Shown here: positions 30,698-40,169 of the stretch, piece by piece
Numbering within the stretch: position 1 is the stretch's first letter
Layout of the letters: every line of letters begins with the position of its first letter
Source of the DNA: Williamsia serinedens
Lineage (GTDB): Bacteria > Actinomycetota > Actinomycetes > Mycobacteriales > Mycobacteriaceae
NCBI RefSeq assembly: GCF_024171725.1
Contig: NZ_JAMTCG010000007.1
Coordinates: 186,001 to 250,000 of the forward strand
Length of the DNA stretch: 64,000 bases
Reading direction: 5' to 3'
The notes under the pieces: model-generated
Databases searched by the model: none
What the model was told of the DNA's origin: nothing
What the model saw: only the letters and a program-made list of their open reading frames with translations
Position numbers and translations under genes: made by a program

Positions 30698-32299
30698 TCA
30701 ACAGGTCAGTCCCTCGGCGGGTGGGGTGAGGTCGAGAAGGTAGCGGGTGAGGGGCCCGTCGAGGCACTGGTCGCCCTCGAACGACGCGGTGTGCTGCGTC
30801 CCGCGGAACGTCACGAGACGGGCGTTCAGCTGCCTCGCCAGCGACACCCCCGCCGCGTACGGCGTGGCCGGGTCGTCGGTCGTCGACACGACGACGGTGG
30901 TCGCCAGACCCGGTGCGCTGATGCGGTGCGGCTGCGAGGTGGGCGGCACGGGCCAGAAGGCGCACTCGTCGGCCGCGCCCCGGCCCGACCCCCGGCCGTC
31001 GTCGCGGAACGGGGCCGTCCGGCGCAACTCGGTGTCGAGGCGGTCGAGGGTGGCGCGGTCGGTGATGGCCGGTCCGTCGACGCACCGGATCGCGGTGAAG
31101 GCGTCGGCGGTCGTGTCGTACCTGCCCGAGCGGTCCCGACCCTCGTACAGGTCGGCGAGCCGGAGCATCGTGTCCCCGCGTCCGTCGGTCAGCTCCGCGA
31201 GGCCGTCCCGCAGGTACTTCCACAGACTCGGGGCGTACAGCGCCTGACCGGTCGCGGTGATCGCGTCGCCGTAGGAGAGGCCGCGGGGGTCGCGGGTGCT
31301 CGCAGGGCGACCGATCAGCGAGCGCACCAGCGTGACGTAGCGCTCCGTCGCCCGCGCGGGATCGGTACCGAGCGCGCAGCCCCGCTGGGTCACGCAGTCG
31401 GCGGCGAAGTCGTCGAAGGCCCGCTGGAACCCGGTGTTCTGGGCGACGATGTCGTCGACGGGATCCGTCGACGGGTCGACCGCGCCATCGTTGATCATCG
31501 CCCGCACCCGCGTCGGGTGGCGCTCGGCGTAGCGCGCGCCGATGAGGGTGCCGTAGGAGTAGCCGAGATAGTTGACCTGCTGCTGACCGAGCGCGCCGCG
31601 CAGCACGTCGATGTCGTCGACGACGTCGCTGGTGCCGAGGTGTGCGAGGAAGTCACGGCCCATCGCGGCCAGGCACTCCTGCCCGACGGCGGCGTTGCGC
31701 TGCTCGGTCGCGGCGATCCCGGCGGGCGAGGTGTCGACCCAGTCCTTGGCGCGGACCTCGTCACGCTGCGCGTCGGTGCGGCAGCGCACCGCCGGCGTCG
31801 ACCGCCCGACACCGCGCGGGTCGAACCCGACGACGTCGAGGGAGTCCCCGACCGGTTCGCGGGCGAACTGCGCTGCGGTACCGGCCATGTAGTCGACGCC
31901 CGACACGCCCGGTCCCCCCGGGTTGGTGACGAGCACCCCGGTCGACTGCTTTGCCGCGCGCAGTCGGAACACGGCAAGCGACGCCGTCGCGCCATCGGGG
32001 CGGTTGTAGTCGATCGGCACGGTCACGCGGCCGCAGTCGCTCCGGTCGGGCGGGTAGTCGCCGTCGGGGGCCATCTCGGCGCAACTCCCCCACGCGATGC
32101 GCTGCGTGTAGAACCGCGCCAGCGGGCCGGACGTCGGGGATGGGCGCGTCGCGCTCACCGACGACGTCGTCGAGGAACCGACCGCGTCGGGACCGAGGCG
32201 CGCCACGTGAGAACTGCTGCATGCCGCGAGGAGACCGGCACCCACGACGACCACGACGGCGAGGACGAGCGGGACGCGGGCACGCGAGCGGGTCGTCAC
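30698..32299 (-). CDS. caeA: Secreted lipoprotein alpha/beta hydrolase, Hip1/CaeA-like (tripeptidyl aminopeptidase type)
   Basis: 533 residues. The signal peptide ends in a lipobox (GAGLLAAC). The hydrolase has [11 protein letters not shown] (oxyanion region), nucleophile Ser in [19 protein letters not shown] (Asp) and GTQHTASF (His), the layout of the mycobacterial cell-envelope serine protease Hip1 (Rv2224c), and lies at the same place before panB. Hip1 trims the GroEL2 chaperone and affects the cell wall; whether this copy does so is inference. GTG 32299 has CACGAT ending 6 nt upstream. Confidence 0.88.
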   Translation of the reverse strand: MTTRSRARVPLVLAVVVVVGAGLLAACSSSHVARLGPDAVGSSTTSSVSATRPSPTSGPLARFYTQRIAWGSCAEMAPDGDYPPDRSDCGRVTVPIDYNRPDGATASLAVFRLRAAKQSTGVLVTNPGGPGVSGVDYMAGTAAQFAREPVGDSLDVVGFDPRGVGRSTPAVRCRTDAQRDEVRAKDWVDTSPAGIAATEQRNAAVGQECLAAMGRDFLAHLGTSDVVDDIDVLRGALGQQQVNYLGYSYGTLIGARYAERHPTRVRAMINDGAVDPSTDPVDDIVAQNTGFQRAFDDFAADCVTQRGCALGTDPARATERYVTLVRSLIGRPASTRDPRGLSYGDAITATGQALYAPSLWKYLRDGLAELTDGRGDTMLRLADLYEGRDRSGRYDTTADAFTAIRCVDGPAITDRATLDRLDTELRRTAPFRDDGRGSGRGAADECAFWPVPPTSQPHRISAPGLATTVVVSTTDDPATPYAAGVSLARQLNARLVTFRGTQHTASFEGDQCLDGPLTRYLLDLTPPAEGLTC

Positions 32300-32481
32300 C
32301 CCGCCATCGTGACATGTGTGCGGTACCGGTCCGTCGCGGCGAGCGACCACGCCGGGCCCGCAGTGTGAGGCAGTCCACAATGCGCAGGTCTAGGGGTGCG
32401 ATCGGCGTGGTGCCACACTTGTCGGGTCAGCTTCCACCCGGGTACTCGCGACGCGAGACCCGAGGCACGAAAGGGACGACG

Positions 32482-33333
32482 ATGTCCGACAGCTCCGACG
32501 CGCCCGTGTACGGCTCCTCCTCCGCCGACACCCCGAAGCGCCGCATCACCCGCATCCACCACCTGGCCCAGATGAAGGCCGACGGTGAGCGCTGGTCGAT
32601 GCTCACCGCCTACGACTACTCCAGCGCGCGCATCTTCGACGAGGCCGGCATCCCGGTGCTGCTCGTCGGCGACTCCGCCGCGAACGTGGTCTACGGCTAC
32701 GACACCACGGTGCCGGTGACCACCGACGAGATGATCCCGCTGGTCCGAGGCGTCGTCCGCGGCGCCCCGCACGCACTCGTCGTCGCCGACCTCACCTTCG
32801 GCAGCTACGAGGGCGGCCCGGCCATGGCGCTCGCGTCGGCCACCCGCTTCTTGAAGGAGGCGGGCGCCCACGCGGTGAAGCTCGAGGGCGGTGAGCGCGT
32901 CGCCGACCAGATCGCGACGCTGACGGCCGCGGGCATCCCCGTGATGGCCCACATCGGGTTCACCCCGCAGAGCGTCAACGGCCTCGGCGGGTTCCGCGTG
33001 CAGGGCCGGGGCGACGCGGCCGAGCAGCTCGTCGCCGACGCGATCGCCGTCGCCGAGGCCGGTGCGTTCGCGGTCGTCATGGAGATGGTCCCGGCCGACC
33101 TGGCCGGTCAGATCACCCGCAAGCTGACCATCCCGACGGTCGGCATCGGCGCTGGCAACGAGACCGACGCGCAGGTGCTGGTGTGGCAGGACATGGCGGG
33201 CATGACCCACGGCAAGACCGCCAAGTTCGTCAAGCGGTTCGGTGACGTCGGCAGCGAGTTGCGCCGCGCCGCCGAGCAGTACGCCGACGAGGTCCGTCGC
33301 GGCACGTTCCCGGGACCCGAGCACAGCTACTGA
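32482..33333 (+). CDS. panB: 3-methyl-2-oxobutanoate hydroxymethyltransferase (ketopantoate synthesis)
   Basis: 283 residues of the PanB TIM barrel: [60 protein letters not shown] and the signature [20 protein letters not shown]. It transfers a hydroxymethyl from methylenetetrahydrofolate to the valine precursor, the first step to pantothenate and CoA. ATG 32482 follows an AAGGGACGACG leader. Single-gene unit. Confidence 0.97.
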   Translation: MSDSSDAPVYGSSSADTPKRRITRIHHLAQMKADGERWSMLTAYDYSSARIFDEAGIPVLLVGDSAANVVYGYDTTVPVTTDEMIPLVRGVVRGAPHALVVADLTFGSYEGGPAMALASATRFLKEAGAHAVKLEGGERVADQIATLTAAGIPVMAHIGFTPQSVNGLGGFRVQGRGDAAEQLVADAIAVAEAGAFAVVMEMVPADLAGQITRKLTIPTVGIGAGNETDAQVLVWQDMAGMTHGKTAKFVKRFGDVGSELRRAAEQYADEVRRGTFPGPEHSY

Positions 33334-33361
33334 CAGCCGGGGCGCCCGCGGGCGTTCTGTC
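33332..33361 (+). terminator. Possible hairpin terminator after panB
   Basis: GACAG and CTGTC bracket an inner GC-rich self-complementary core (CGCCCGCGGGCG). The outer and inner stems are separated by unpaired bases, so this is weaker than the other hairpins. Confidence 0.4.
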
Positions 33362-33396
33362 GGGATCGGCGCGCGGCACTTGGCATGATGGTGCCC

Positions 33397-34374
33397 ATGC
33401 GCGAGCTCTATCCCCCGATCGAGCCCTACTCGACCGAGATGCTCGACGTCGGTGAGGGACAACGGATCCACGTCGAGTGCAGTGGCTCCCCCGACGGCAA
33501 GCCCGTGGTGTTCGTGCACGGCGGTCCCGGTGGCGGCACCTCGCCGGAGCAGCGTCGCTTCTTCGACCCCGACGCCTATCGCATCGTGCTGTTCGACCAG
33601 CGGGGGTGCGGCCGGTCGACGCCGCACATCGCCGACGGCGCCGACCTGTCGGTCAACACCACCGACCGTCTCGTCGCGGACATGGAGCGGATCCGCACGC
33701 ACCTCGGCATCGAGCGATGGCAGGTCTTCGGCGGCTCGTGGGGGTCGACGCTCGGCCTGACCTACGCACAGACCCACCCCGAGCGCGTCACGGAGCTGGT
33801 GTTGCGCGGCATCTTCCTGCTGCGGCGCAGCGAGATCGACTGGTACTACAACGGCGGCGCGGCGAACCTCTACCCCGATCTGTGGGAGCAGTACCTCGCG
33901 CCGATCCCGGAGTCGGAGCGCGACGGCGACCTCGTCGCCGCCTATGCGCGTCTGCTCGCCTCCGACGACCAGGCGACGAGGGAGGGCGCGGCGACCGCGT
34001 GGACGAACTGGGAACAGTCGACGTCGCATCTCCTCCCCCGCCCCGACGACGGCGAGATCGACGTGCGCTTCGACCTCGCGTTCGCGCGGATCGAGAACCA
34101 CTACTTCACCCACGGCGGTTTCCTCGACGACGGCCAGTTGCTCCGCGACATCGACCGCATCGCACACATCCCCGGGGTGATCGTCCAGGGCCGCTACGAC
34201 GTCGTCTGCCCGGTGCGCAGCGCGTGGGATCTCCATCGCGCGTGGCCGTCGGCGCAGCTGCACATCGTCGACGACGCGGGGCATTCCTCGTTCGAGAAGG
34301 GCATCGTCCACCACCTCGTCGAGGCCACCGACGGCCTCCGCGACACCGGCACCCGGGAAGGGACTTCGGCGTGA
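33397..34374 (+). CDS. pip: Proline iminopeptidase-type alpha/beta hydrolase
   Basis: 325 residues starting MRELYPPIEPY, with HGGPGGGTSPEQRRFFDP (oxyanion loop), FDQRGCGRSTPH, nucleophile Ser in FGGSWGSTLGL, Asp in GRYDVVCPV and His in DDAGHSSFE. This is the S33 prolyl aminopeptidase pattern, which releases N-terminal proline from peptides. ATG 33397 is preferred to ATG 33385 and 33388 because a CATGAT box ends 7 nt upstream. The stop overlaps the next gene by 4 nt. Confidence 0.92.
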   Translation: MRELYPPIEPYSTEMLDVGEGQRIHVECSGSPDGKPVVFVHGGPGGGTSPEQRRFFDPDAYRIVLFDQRGCGRSTPHIADGADLSVNTTDRLVADMERIRTHLGIERWQVFGGSWGSTLGLTYAQTHPERVTELVLRGIFLLRRSEIDWYYNGGAANLYPDLWEQYLAPIPESERDGDLVAAYARLLASDDQATREGAATAWTNWEQSTSHLLPRPDDGEIDVRFDLAFARIENHYFTHGGFLDDGQLLRDIDRIAHIPGVIVQGRYDVVCPVRSAWDLHRAWPSAQLHIVDDAGHSSFEKGIVHHLVEATDGLRDTGTREGTSA

Positions 34375-35870
34375 GCGCCACCGAGCACCTCGAGATCGAG
34401 CTCAAGTTCGACGTCGACCCCGGCCGACCCGTCCCCGACCTCACCCGCCTGCCCGGGGTCGAGACCGTGACCGGTCCGATCGAGGAGAACCTCGACGCGA
34501 CCTACTACGACACCGAGAACCTCGACCTCACCGACCACCGGATCACGTTGCGTCGCAGGGAGGGCGGGCACGACGAGGGGTGGCACCTCAAACGTCCGGG
34601 TGACGCCGGCGGACGTCGGGAACTGCACGCCCCGCTCGCTCCCCCGGCCGAGGGCGCCGACCACGACACCACCGTGCCGAGCGATCTGCTCGACCCGGTG
34701 CGGGTGCACGTGCGTGCGCGACGGCTCGACCCGGTCGCGGCGATCGGGACCCGTCGGACGATCCACGAGGCGCGCGACGCCGACGACCGTGTCCTCGCGC
34801 TGCTGTGCGCCGACGTCGTGACGGCGCGGTCGCTGCTGCCCGGCGGGAGCTGCCACACGTGGGCGGAGTGGGAGTTCGAACTCGTCGACGGCGACACCGA
34901 CCTCCTCGACGAGGCCGACGCCCTGCTCCGTGAGGCCGGCGCCCGGACCGCGTCGGCCGCCTCCAAGCTCGCCCGCGCGATCGGCGCGACCCCCGGTCAC
35001 GGCGGTGCGCCGACCGTCCGTTCGACGGGGACCGCACTCGAACTCGTCGTCGCCGAACTCGCCCGGCATCGCGAACAGCTCGTCGAGTTCGACCCGCGCG
35101 TCCGCGCCGACGAGGAGGACGCCGTCCACCAGATGCGCGTGGCGACGCGCCGTCTGCGCAGTGTGCTGCGCGCGTTCCGCGGGGTGATCGACGGGCCGAA
35201 GGTCGACCGCCTCGACGCCGAACTGAAGGAGCTGGCCGCGATCCTCGGTGTCGTGCGCGACGCCGAGGTCACCGCCGACCGCTACCGGGAGTTGCTCGTC
35301 GACGAGGACGCCTCCGATGCCGTGAACGACAGGCTCGTCGGCGAGCAGATGCGGCGCCGGGCACGCGGGCAGCGGTCGGCGGTCGCCGCGCTGAACAGCG
35401 CGCGGTACTTCTCACTGCTCGACGCACTCGACGACCTGCTGGTGCGCCCGCCCGCCGGCGAGGACGCCGAGGTCGGCGCGAAGAAGGCACTGCGGGACGC
35501 CGTGCGCGGCAGCGCACGGAAGGTCCGGAAAGCCCAGAGAAAGGCCGACCGGATGGACACGGACTCGCCGGAGTGGGTCGAGCAGATGCACACCGTCCGC
35601 AAGCGGGCGAAGCGCCTGCGGTACGTCGCGGAGTCGGGCTCGGCACTCGGGACGAAGAAGTACGCGCAGACGGCGTCGGCGGCGAAGAAGATCCAGTCGG
35701 CCCTCGGCGACTCCAACGACGCGGCGCTGAGCCGCGACCTGATCGCCGAGGTGGCCCGCACGGTCACCGACCCCGCGGATGCGTTCGTCCTCGGTCGGCT
35801 CGACGCGCGGGAGCAGGCGGCCCACGACGAGGCGCTGCGCCAGTACGCACGTCACGCCGACGACCTGTAG
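34371..35870 (+). CDS. CYTH-CHAD domain protein
   Basis: 499 residues. The N-terminal CYTH domain starts EIELKFDV (ExExK metal-triphosphate motif) and runs to about residue 200 (WAEWEFELV); the C-terminal CHAD helical domain carries VHQMRVATRRLRSVLRAFRG and HTVRKRAKRLRYVAE with conserved His and basic residues that bind polyphosphate. CYTH-CHAD proteins are linked to triphosphate or polyphosphate metabolism. The same gene follows panB in mycobacteria (Rv2226). GTG overlaps the previous stop. Confidence 0.9.
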   Translation: MSATEHLEIELKFDVDPGRPVPDLTRLPGVETVTGPIEENLDATYYDTENLDLTDHRITLRRREGGHDEGWHLKRPGDAGGRRELHAPLAPPAEGADHDTTVPSDLLDPVRVHVRARRLDPVAAIGTRRTIHEARDADDRVLALLCADVVTARSLLPGGSCHTWAEWEFELVDGDTDLLDEADALLREAGARTASAASKLARAIGATPGHGGAPTVRSTGTALELVVAELARHREQLVEFDPRVRADEEDAVHQMRVATRRLRSVLRAFRGVIDGPKVDRLDAELKELAAILGVVRDAEVTADRYRELLVDEDASDAVNDRLVGEQMRRRARGQRSAVAALNSARYFSLLDALDDLLVRPPAGEDAEVGAKKALRDAVRGSARKVRKAQRKADRMDTDSPEWVEQMHTVRKRAKRLRYVAESGSALGTKKYAQTASAAKKIQSALGDSNDAALSRDLIAEVARTVTDPADAFVLGRLDAREQAAHDEALRQYARHADDL

Positions 35871-36291
<421 letters not shown>

Positions 36292-36335
36292 GTCATCGTA
36301 GACATGTGCGACGGCGCACCCTCTACCCTTGCCCG

Positions 36336-36854
36336 GTGGCCGAGTACGTCGCCCTCCTGCGCGGCATCAACGTGGGCGGGATCCGCATCCCGATGGCGGA
36401 CCTGCGCGCGCTGGTGACCGAACTCGGACACGCTGACGTCTCCACGGTGCTCGCGAGCGGGAACGTCCGGTTCACCAGCGATTCCGACGACGTCGCCGCA
36501 CTGCGGTCGCAGCTCGAGTCGGCCCTGTCCGATCGGTTCGGGTACGACGCGTTCGCCTTCGTGCACCGGCGCGACCACGTCGCAGCGGTGACCGACGCCT
36601 ACCCGTTCACCGAGCGCGACGGCGTCCACGCCTACGTGGTGTTCGTGGCCGACCCCGACGTCCTCGACGGCCTGCTCGCCGTCGAGATCGACGCCGAGAT
36701 CGAGTCCGTCGAACGGGGCGACGGCGTCGTCTACTGGTCGGTGCCGCAGAAGCAGACGCTCACCAGCGCGTTCGGCAAGGAGCTCGGCAAGCCGGGGTAC
36801 AAGGCGACGACGACCAACCGGAACCTGCGCACCCTGCGCAAGATCCTGGGCTGA
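36336..36854 (+). CDS. DUF1697 family protein
   Basis: 172 residues beginning VAEYVALLRGINVGG, with MADLRALVTELG, TVLASGNVRF and the C-terminal TTTNRNLRTLRKI, all typical of DUF1697. The family is soluble and of unknown function. GTG 36336 has a TACCCT box ending 6 nt upstream, so it is likely leaderless, with its promoter just outside the rnpB 5' end. Confidence 0.9.
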   Translation: MAEYVALLRGINVGGIRIPMADLRALVTELGHADVSTVLASGNVRFTSDSDDVAALRSQLESALSDRFGYDAFAFVHRRDHVAAVTDAYPFTERDGVHAYVVFVADPDVLDGLLAVEIDAEIESVERGDGVVYWSVPQKQTLTSAFGKELGKPGYKATTTNRNLRTLRKILG

Positions 36855-36873
36855 GGCACCGGGGACGACGGGG

Positions 36874-38100
36874 ATGGTCGAGGCGGGCGCGGTGGCGCTC
36901 ATGGTGCTGGCGCTCGCGTTCGCCGTGTGGCGACCGCGGGGGCTTCCCGAGGCGACCGTCGCGGTCCCCGCGGCAGCCGTCGCCATCGCTGTCGGCGCGG
37001 TGACCCTGGGCGAGGCGTTCGACGAGATCCGCACGCTGGCGACAACGGTCGCGACGCTCGCCGCCCTGCTCGCCCTCTCGCATGCGTGTGAGGTGCTGGG
37101 CGTCTTCGACTGGGTGTCCCGCCAGATCGGCAGGGCGGGTGCCGGCAACGGCCGACGACTGTTCGCTCTCGGATTCGTCGGCGCCGCGGTCACGACCGCC
37201 GCCCTGAACCTCGACGCGACCGTCGTCCTGCTGACCCCGGTCCTCATCGCCGTCACCCGTGGTCTGGGTGTTCGTCCACGCCCGCTGTCGGTCGCCACGA
37301 TCAGCCTCGCCAACGCGGCGTCGTCACTGATGCCGGTCTCGAATCTCACGAACCTGCTGGCGTTCTCGGCCACCGGGCTGAGCTTCGGACGGTTCACCGT
37401 CCTCATGGCGCTGCCCTGGCTCGCGACCCTCGTGGTGCAGTACGCGGTGCACCGCTGGTGGTTTCGCGCGGAGATCGCCGACGTCCCCGACCACGACCCA
37501 CAGGACCCCGGTCCGACGCCGGTGGCCGCGCTCTGCGTCCTCGGCGCCACCCTCGTCGGGTTCGTCCTGTCGTCTCAGGTCGGTGTCGAGCCGGTGTGGT
37601 TCGCGACCGCGGGCGCGGTCGTCCTGACCGTCATCGCGGTGGCGCGCAGGGCATCCGGTCCCGTCGGCGTCGTCCGCGCGATCAACCCGCTGTTCTTGCT
37701 GTTCGTGTTCGCGCTCGGCGTCCTCGTCGCCGCGATCGCCGACGGCTCGATCGGCCGGTGGCTCGGCGGGATCATCCCGACCGGCAGCGGCCTGCTGGCG
37801 CTGCTCGGCGTCGCCGCCATCGGCGCGGTCGTCGCCAACGTCATCAACAACATCCCCGCGACGCTGTTGCTGCTCGCCGCCATGTCGGGGGCACCGACCG
37901 TCGCACTGCTCGCGATGCTCCTCGGCGTGAACATCGGCTCGAACCTGACCTACGTCGGTTCGCTGGCGAACCTGCTGTGGCGCCGCATCGTGAGCCGCGA
38001 CGGCGTCGAGGTCTCCGCAGTCGGGTTCTCCGCCCTCGGACTGGTCGCCGGTCCCCCGTCGATCATCGCGGCCGTCGCTGCGCTCTGGCTGGTGAGCTGA
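36874..38100 (+). CDS. ArsB/NhaD-type permease (ion transporter superfamily)
   Basis: 408 residues with about ten membrane helices. Two halves each carry an unwound-helix motif: NLDATVVLLTPVLIA with NAASSLMPVSNLTNLLAF, and NNIPATLLLLAAM with GVNIGSNLTYVGSLANLLW. This is the ArsB/NhaD (IT superfamily) pattern. ArsB exports arsenite, but no arsR, arsC or other metal gene is nearby, so the substrate is open (arsenite, Na+/H+ or an organic anion). It lies 19 nt after the DUF1697 gene and may be cotranscribed. Confidence 0.8.
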   Translation: MVEAGAVALMVLALAFAVWRPRGLPEATVAVPAAAVAIAVGAVTLGEAFDEIRTLATTVATLAALLALSHACEVLGVFDWVSRQIGRAGAGNGRRLFALGFVGAAVTTAALNLDATVVLLTPVLIAVTRGLGVRPRPLSVATISLANAASSLMPVSNLTNLLAFSATGLSFGRFTVLMALPWLATLVVQYAVHRWWFRAEIADVPDHDPQDPGPTPVAALCVLGATLVGFVLSSQVGVEPVWFATAGAVVLTVIAVARRASGPVGVVRAINPLFLLFVFALGVLVAAIADGSIGRWLGGIIPTGSGLLALLGVAAIGAVVANVINNIPATLLLLAAMSGAPTVALLAMLLGVNIGSNLTYVGSLANLLWRRIVSRDGVEVSAVGFSALGLVAGPPSIIAAVAALWLVS

Positions 38101-38118
38101 AACCGATCGGCAGGTGAC

Positions 38119-38226
38119 TCAGACCGACCGGTTCTGCCGGGATCGCGACGCGAAGTCCAGTCCACCGCCTCCGGACAACAGGATGAATGCGATCGCACCG
38201 CACCCCACGACGAACATCGCGACCAT
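38119..38226 (-). CDS. Possible 35-residue single-pass membrane protein
   Basis: ATG 38226 follows AAGGGGTGG with a 5-nt gap, a strong ribosome-binding site. The product starts MVAMFVVGCGAIAFILLSGG, one hydrophobic helix, then a short polar tail with three Arg (ASRSRQNRSV). No family was recognised. It is convergent with the permease gene, 18 nt from its stop. The good ribosome site and clean helix favour a real gene, but length alone gives little support. Confidence 0.45.
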   Translation of the reverse strand: MVAMFVVGCGAIAFILLSGGGGLDFASRSRQNRSV

Positions 38227-38491
38227 CGGTTCCACCCCTTCGCTGCGAGACGACCTGACAACGGGCGTATCAGCTCGAACGTCGACAACAACGGTATGCG
38301 TCAGGCACGCCACCAGACCGGTTCCAGCGGTGCGAGTCTCACTACTCTGCGGGACCAAGAGTGGCTCGCTTCACGACTCGCCCGCGACGTGGTCCGCCTC
38401 CCCGGAGCCCACCTGATGAGCCCCACGCCACATCGCGAGCCCGCGGCACAGGTCGGCGTACATGCAGAACGATTGCGGGGAGCCGTCCCAC
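38227..38491. other. Intergenic stretch without a convincing gene
   Basis: Together with the small gene this makes 391 bp between the permease and the next regulator. Short frames occur on both strands, for example a 30-codon minus-strand frame from ATG 38463 starting MYADLCRGLAMWRG, but none has both a ribosome site and a family match. It presumably holds the promoter of the 35-residue gene and the 3' end of the regulator transcript. Confidence 0.5.
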
Positions 38492-39217
38492 TCAGGCGCG
38501 CGTTCGATCGCCGACCATCGCGCTGAGTCGACCGACGGACCCGACAGCGACAGCAGCGTCAGACCCGTCGAACACCGCGGCGTGGATGCCCCGCATCGCG
38601 CCGGTGATGATCTGCGCCGACGCACGGACATCGACCCCGGCCACGATCTGACCGGCCTCGACACCGGCCGCGATGAGCGCGGCCACGGCGTCGACGAACG
38701 CGGTGTGCCAGTTCTCCGCCGGCCCCTCGCCACGCGGGACACCGACATCGCGGAACAGCACGTGCGACGAGGGCGTCTCGTAGATGCTCCGGGCCGCGAT
38801 CGTGAGGAACACATCGAGTTGCTCGAGCGGGGTCGCAGGCCACGCGACGTCGTTCGCGGCGGTGCCGATGGAGTCGATCAGTCGCGCGGCCGCGTCGTCG
38901 ACAGCCGTCTGGAACAACTCCGCTTTACCGGCGAACGCGTGGAACGCGGTGCGCTGCGCGACGCCGGCGCGGGCGGCGACCGCCTCGACCGTGACCGTCG
39001 CATACATGTTGTCGCGCAACATGTCCTGTGCAGCGCCGATCAACCGCTCGCGCGTCGACCCGCCTGGGTCGTGACGCGACTCCCTGGCCCAGCGATACAG
39101 CGTCGCGCTGTGGACACCCAGTTCCGCTGCCACCGCGTCACTGTCCTCGTCCCCGCCGAAGGCACGGAGAACCGCCGAGTGCCGTTGGGCGGCGGTGAAC
39201 CTCGACTGACGAGCCAC
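38492..39217 (-). CDS. TetR-family regulator with an extra transposase-type N-terminal HTH
   Basis: 241 residues. Residues about 5-45 (RFTAAQRHSAVLRAFGG...ELGVHSATLYRWARE) form a helix-turn-helix of the IS3 OrfA/HTH_Tnp class. A short linker leads to a second, TetR-type HTH (TRERLIGAAQDML...VEAVAARAGVAQRTAFHAFAGKAELF) and a ligand-binding domain. Two DNA-binding heads on one chain are unusual. It starts at GTG 39217 and diverges from an SDR gene, its likely target, across a 122-bp gap with a TTGCAC direct repeat. A plain TetR start further in would lose the first HTH. Confidence 0.82.
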   Translation of the reverse strand: MARQSRFTAAQRHSAVLRAFGGDEDSDAVAAELGVHSATLYRWARESRHDPGGSTRERLIGAAQDMLRDNMYATVTVEAVAARAGVAQRTAFHAFAGKAELFQTAVDDAAARLIDSIGTAANDVAWPATPLEQLDVFLTIAARSIYETPSSHVLFRDVGVPRGEGPAENWHTAFVDAVAALIAAGVEAGQIVAGVDVRASAQIITGAMRGIHAAVFDGSDAAVAVGSVGRLSAMVGDRTRA

Positions 39218-39269
39218 GACGTCAACCTACGAGACCGGCGGCACCGGCGCCACCGTAATACGCGATCGC

Positions 39270-39301
39270 TTGCACAATGACTGCGAGTTTTGCACTATAG
39301 G
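39270..39301 (+). promoter_or_regulatory. Candidate promoter with a TTGCAC direct repeat
   Basis: TTGCAC occurs at 39270-39275 and again at 39290-39295, 20 bp apart, followed by TATAGG (39296-39301) as a -10 box for the SDR gene at 39340. The repeats (TTGCACAAT and TTGCACTAT) are candidate binding sites for the divergent TetR-like regulator. Confidence 0.45.
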
Positions 39302-39339
39302 GCGACCGACCCCGCACGACCGCCGGACAGGGAGGACCC

Positions 39340-40119
39340 ATGGCCTTCACGCCGTCGCGATCACTCATCACCGGTGCGAGCGCCGGGATCGGCACGGCCC
39401 TGGCGCGGCGACTCGCCCAACGCGGCTCCGACCTGGTGCTGGTCGCCCGCCGCGAGGATCGGTTGAGCGCGTTGGCATCCGAGCTGGAGGCCGCACACGG
39501 GGTCACATGCGAGGTCATCTCCCTGGACCTCTCGGGCGACCGCCCGGGCGCGACGTTGCGGGAACGCGTCGAGGGCGACGTCGACCTGGTGGTCAACAAC
39601 GCCGGGATCGCCACCCAGGGGTCGTTCCTCGACGCCGACGCCGCCGACCTCGACCGTGTCATCGCGGTCGACATCGCCGCGCTGGTCGACGTGTGTCACG
39701 CGTTCCTGCCGGACATGGCCGCGCGTCGTTCCGGCACCATCCTCAACGTGTCGAGCACCACAGCGTTCCAGCCGGTGCCGACCCTCGCGGTCTACGCGGC
39801 GGCGAAGTCGTTCGTGCTCAGCTTCACCCAGGCCCTGTGGTGCGAGGCCCGCGAACACGGCGTGCGGGTGATGGCCCTGGCACCCGGACCGACCGAGACC
39901 GAGTTCTTCGACGTCATCGGCGAGAACGCCGCCATCGTCGGGGCCATGCAGACCGCCGACCAGGTGGCGCACACGGCACTGTCGGCACTCGACCGGCGAT
40001 TCCCTCCGCTCTACGTCGTCTCGGGACGACGCAACACCCTGGCCACCGTCGGCGCCCGTGTCGCACCCAAGCGGGTGCTGCTGCCCATCCTCGCGCGGTC
40101 GATGCGCGAGTCCACCTGA
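39340..40119 (+). CDS. Short-chain dehydrogenase/reductase (classical SDR)
   Basis: 259 residues: cofactor loop TGASAGIGTAL, VVNNAGIATQG, catalytic Ser in LNVSSTTAF, and YAAAK with the catalytic Tyr and Lys. The Arg-rich LVLVARREDRL after the second strand suggests NADP(H). C-terminal residues (about 210-259) extend into a basic hydrophobic tail (RRNTLATVGARVAPKRVLLPILARSM), as in SadH-like membrane-associated SDRs. GGGAGGA is 6 nt before ATG 39340. Probably cotranscribed with the NmrA-like gene 50 nt downstream. Substrate unknown. Confidence 0.88.
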   Translation: MAFTPSRSLITGASAGIGTALARRLAQRGSDLVLVARREDRLSALASELEAAHGVTCEVISLDLSGDRPGATLRERVEGDVDLVVNNAGIATQGSFLDADAADLDRVIAVDIAALVDVCHAFLPDMAARRSGTILNVSSTTAFQPVPTLAVYAAAKSFVLSFTQALWCEAREHGVRVMALAPGPTETEFFDVIGENAAIVGAMQTADQVAHTALSALDRRFPPLYVVSGRRNTLATVGARVAPKRVLLPILARSMREST

Positions 40120-40169
40120 CCCGCCGCCGTTCTCCCGTCTCTAACCACCTCTTCCCAGGAGCATCTCTC

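Noticed and set aside
32296-34314. 672-codon minus-strand frame opposite panB and pip
   Set aside because: Covers two well-defined genes on the other strand and has no recognisable domain.
36874-38100. Calling the permease an arsenite pump (arsB)
   Set aside because: Only superfamily motifs are visible and no arsenic genes are adjacent.
38371-38463. 30-codon minus-strand frame (MYADLCRGLAMWRG...) as a gene
   Set aside because: No ribosome-binding site or family match, and it lies directly downstream of the regulator stop.
38492-38630. Insertion sequence remnant suggested by the transposase-type HTH
   Set aside because: No OrfB, terminal inverted repeats or target duplication were seen; the HTH is in frame with a complete TetR domain.
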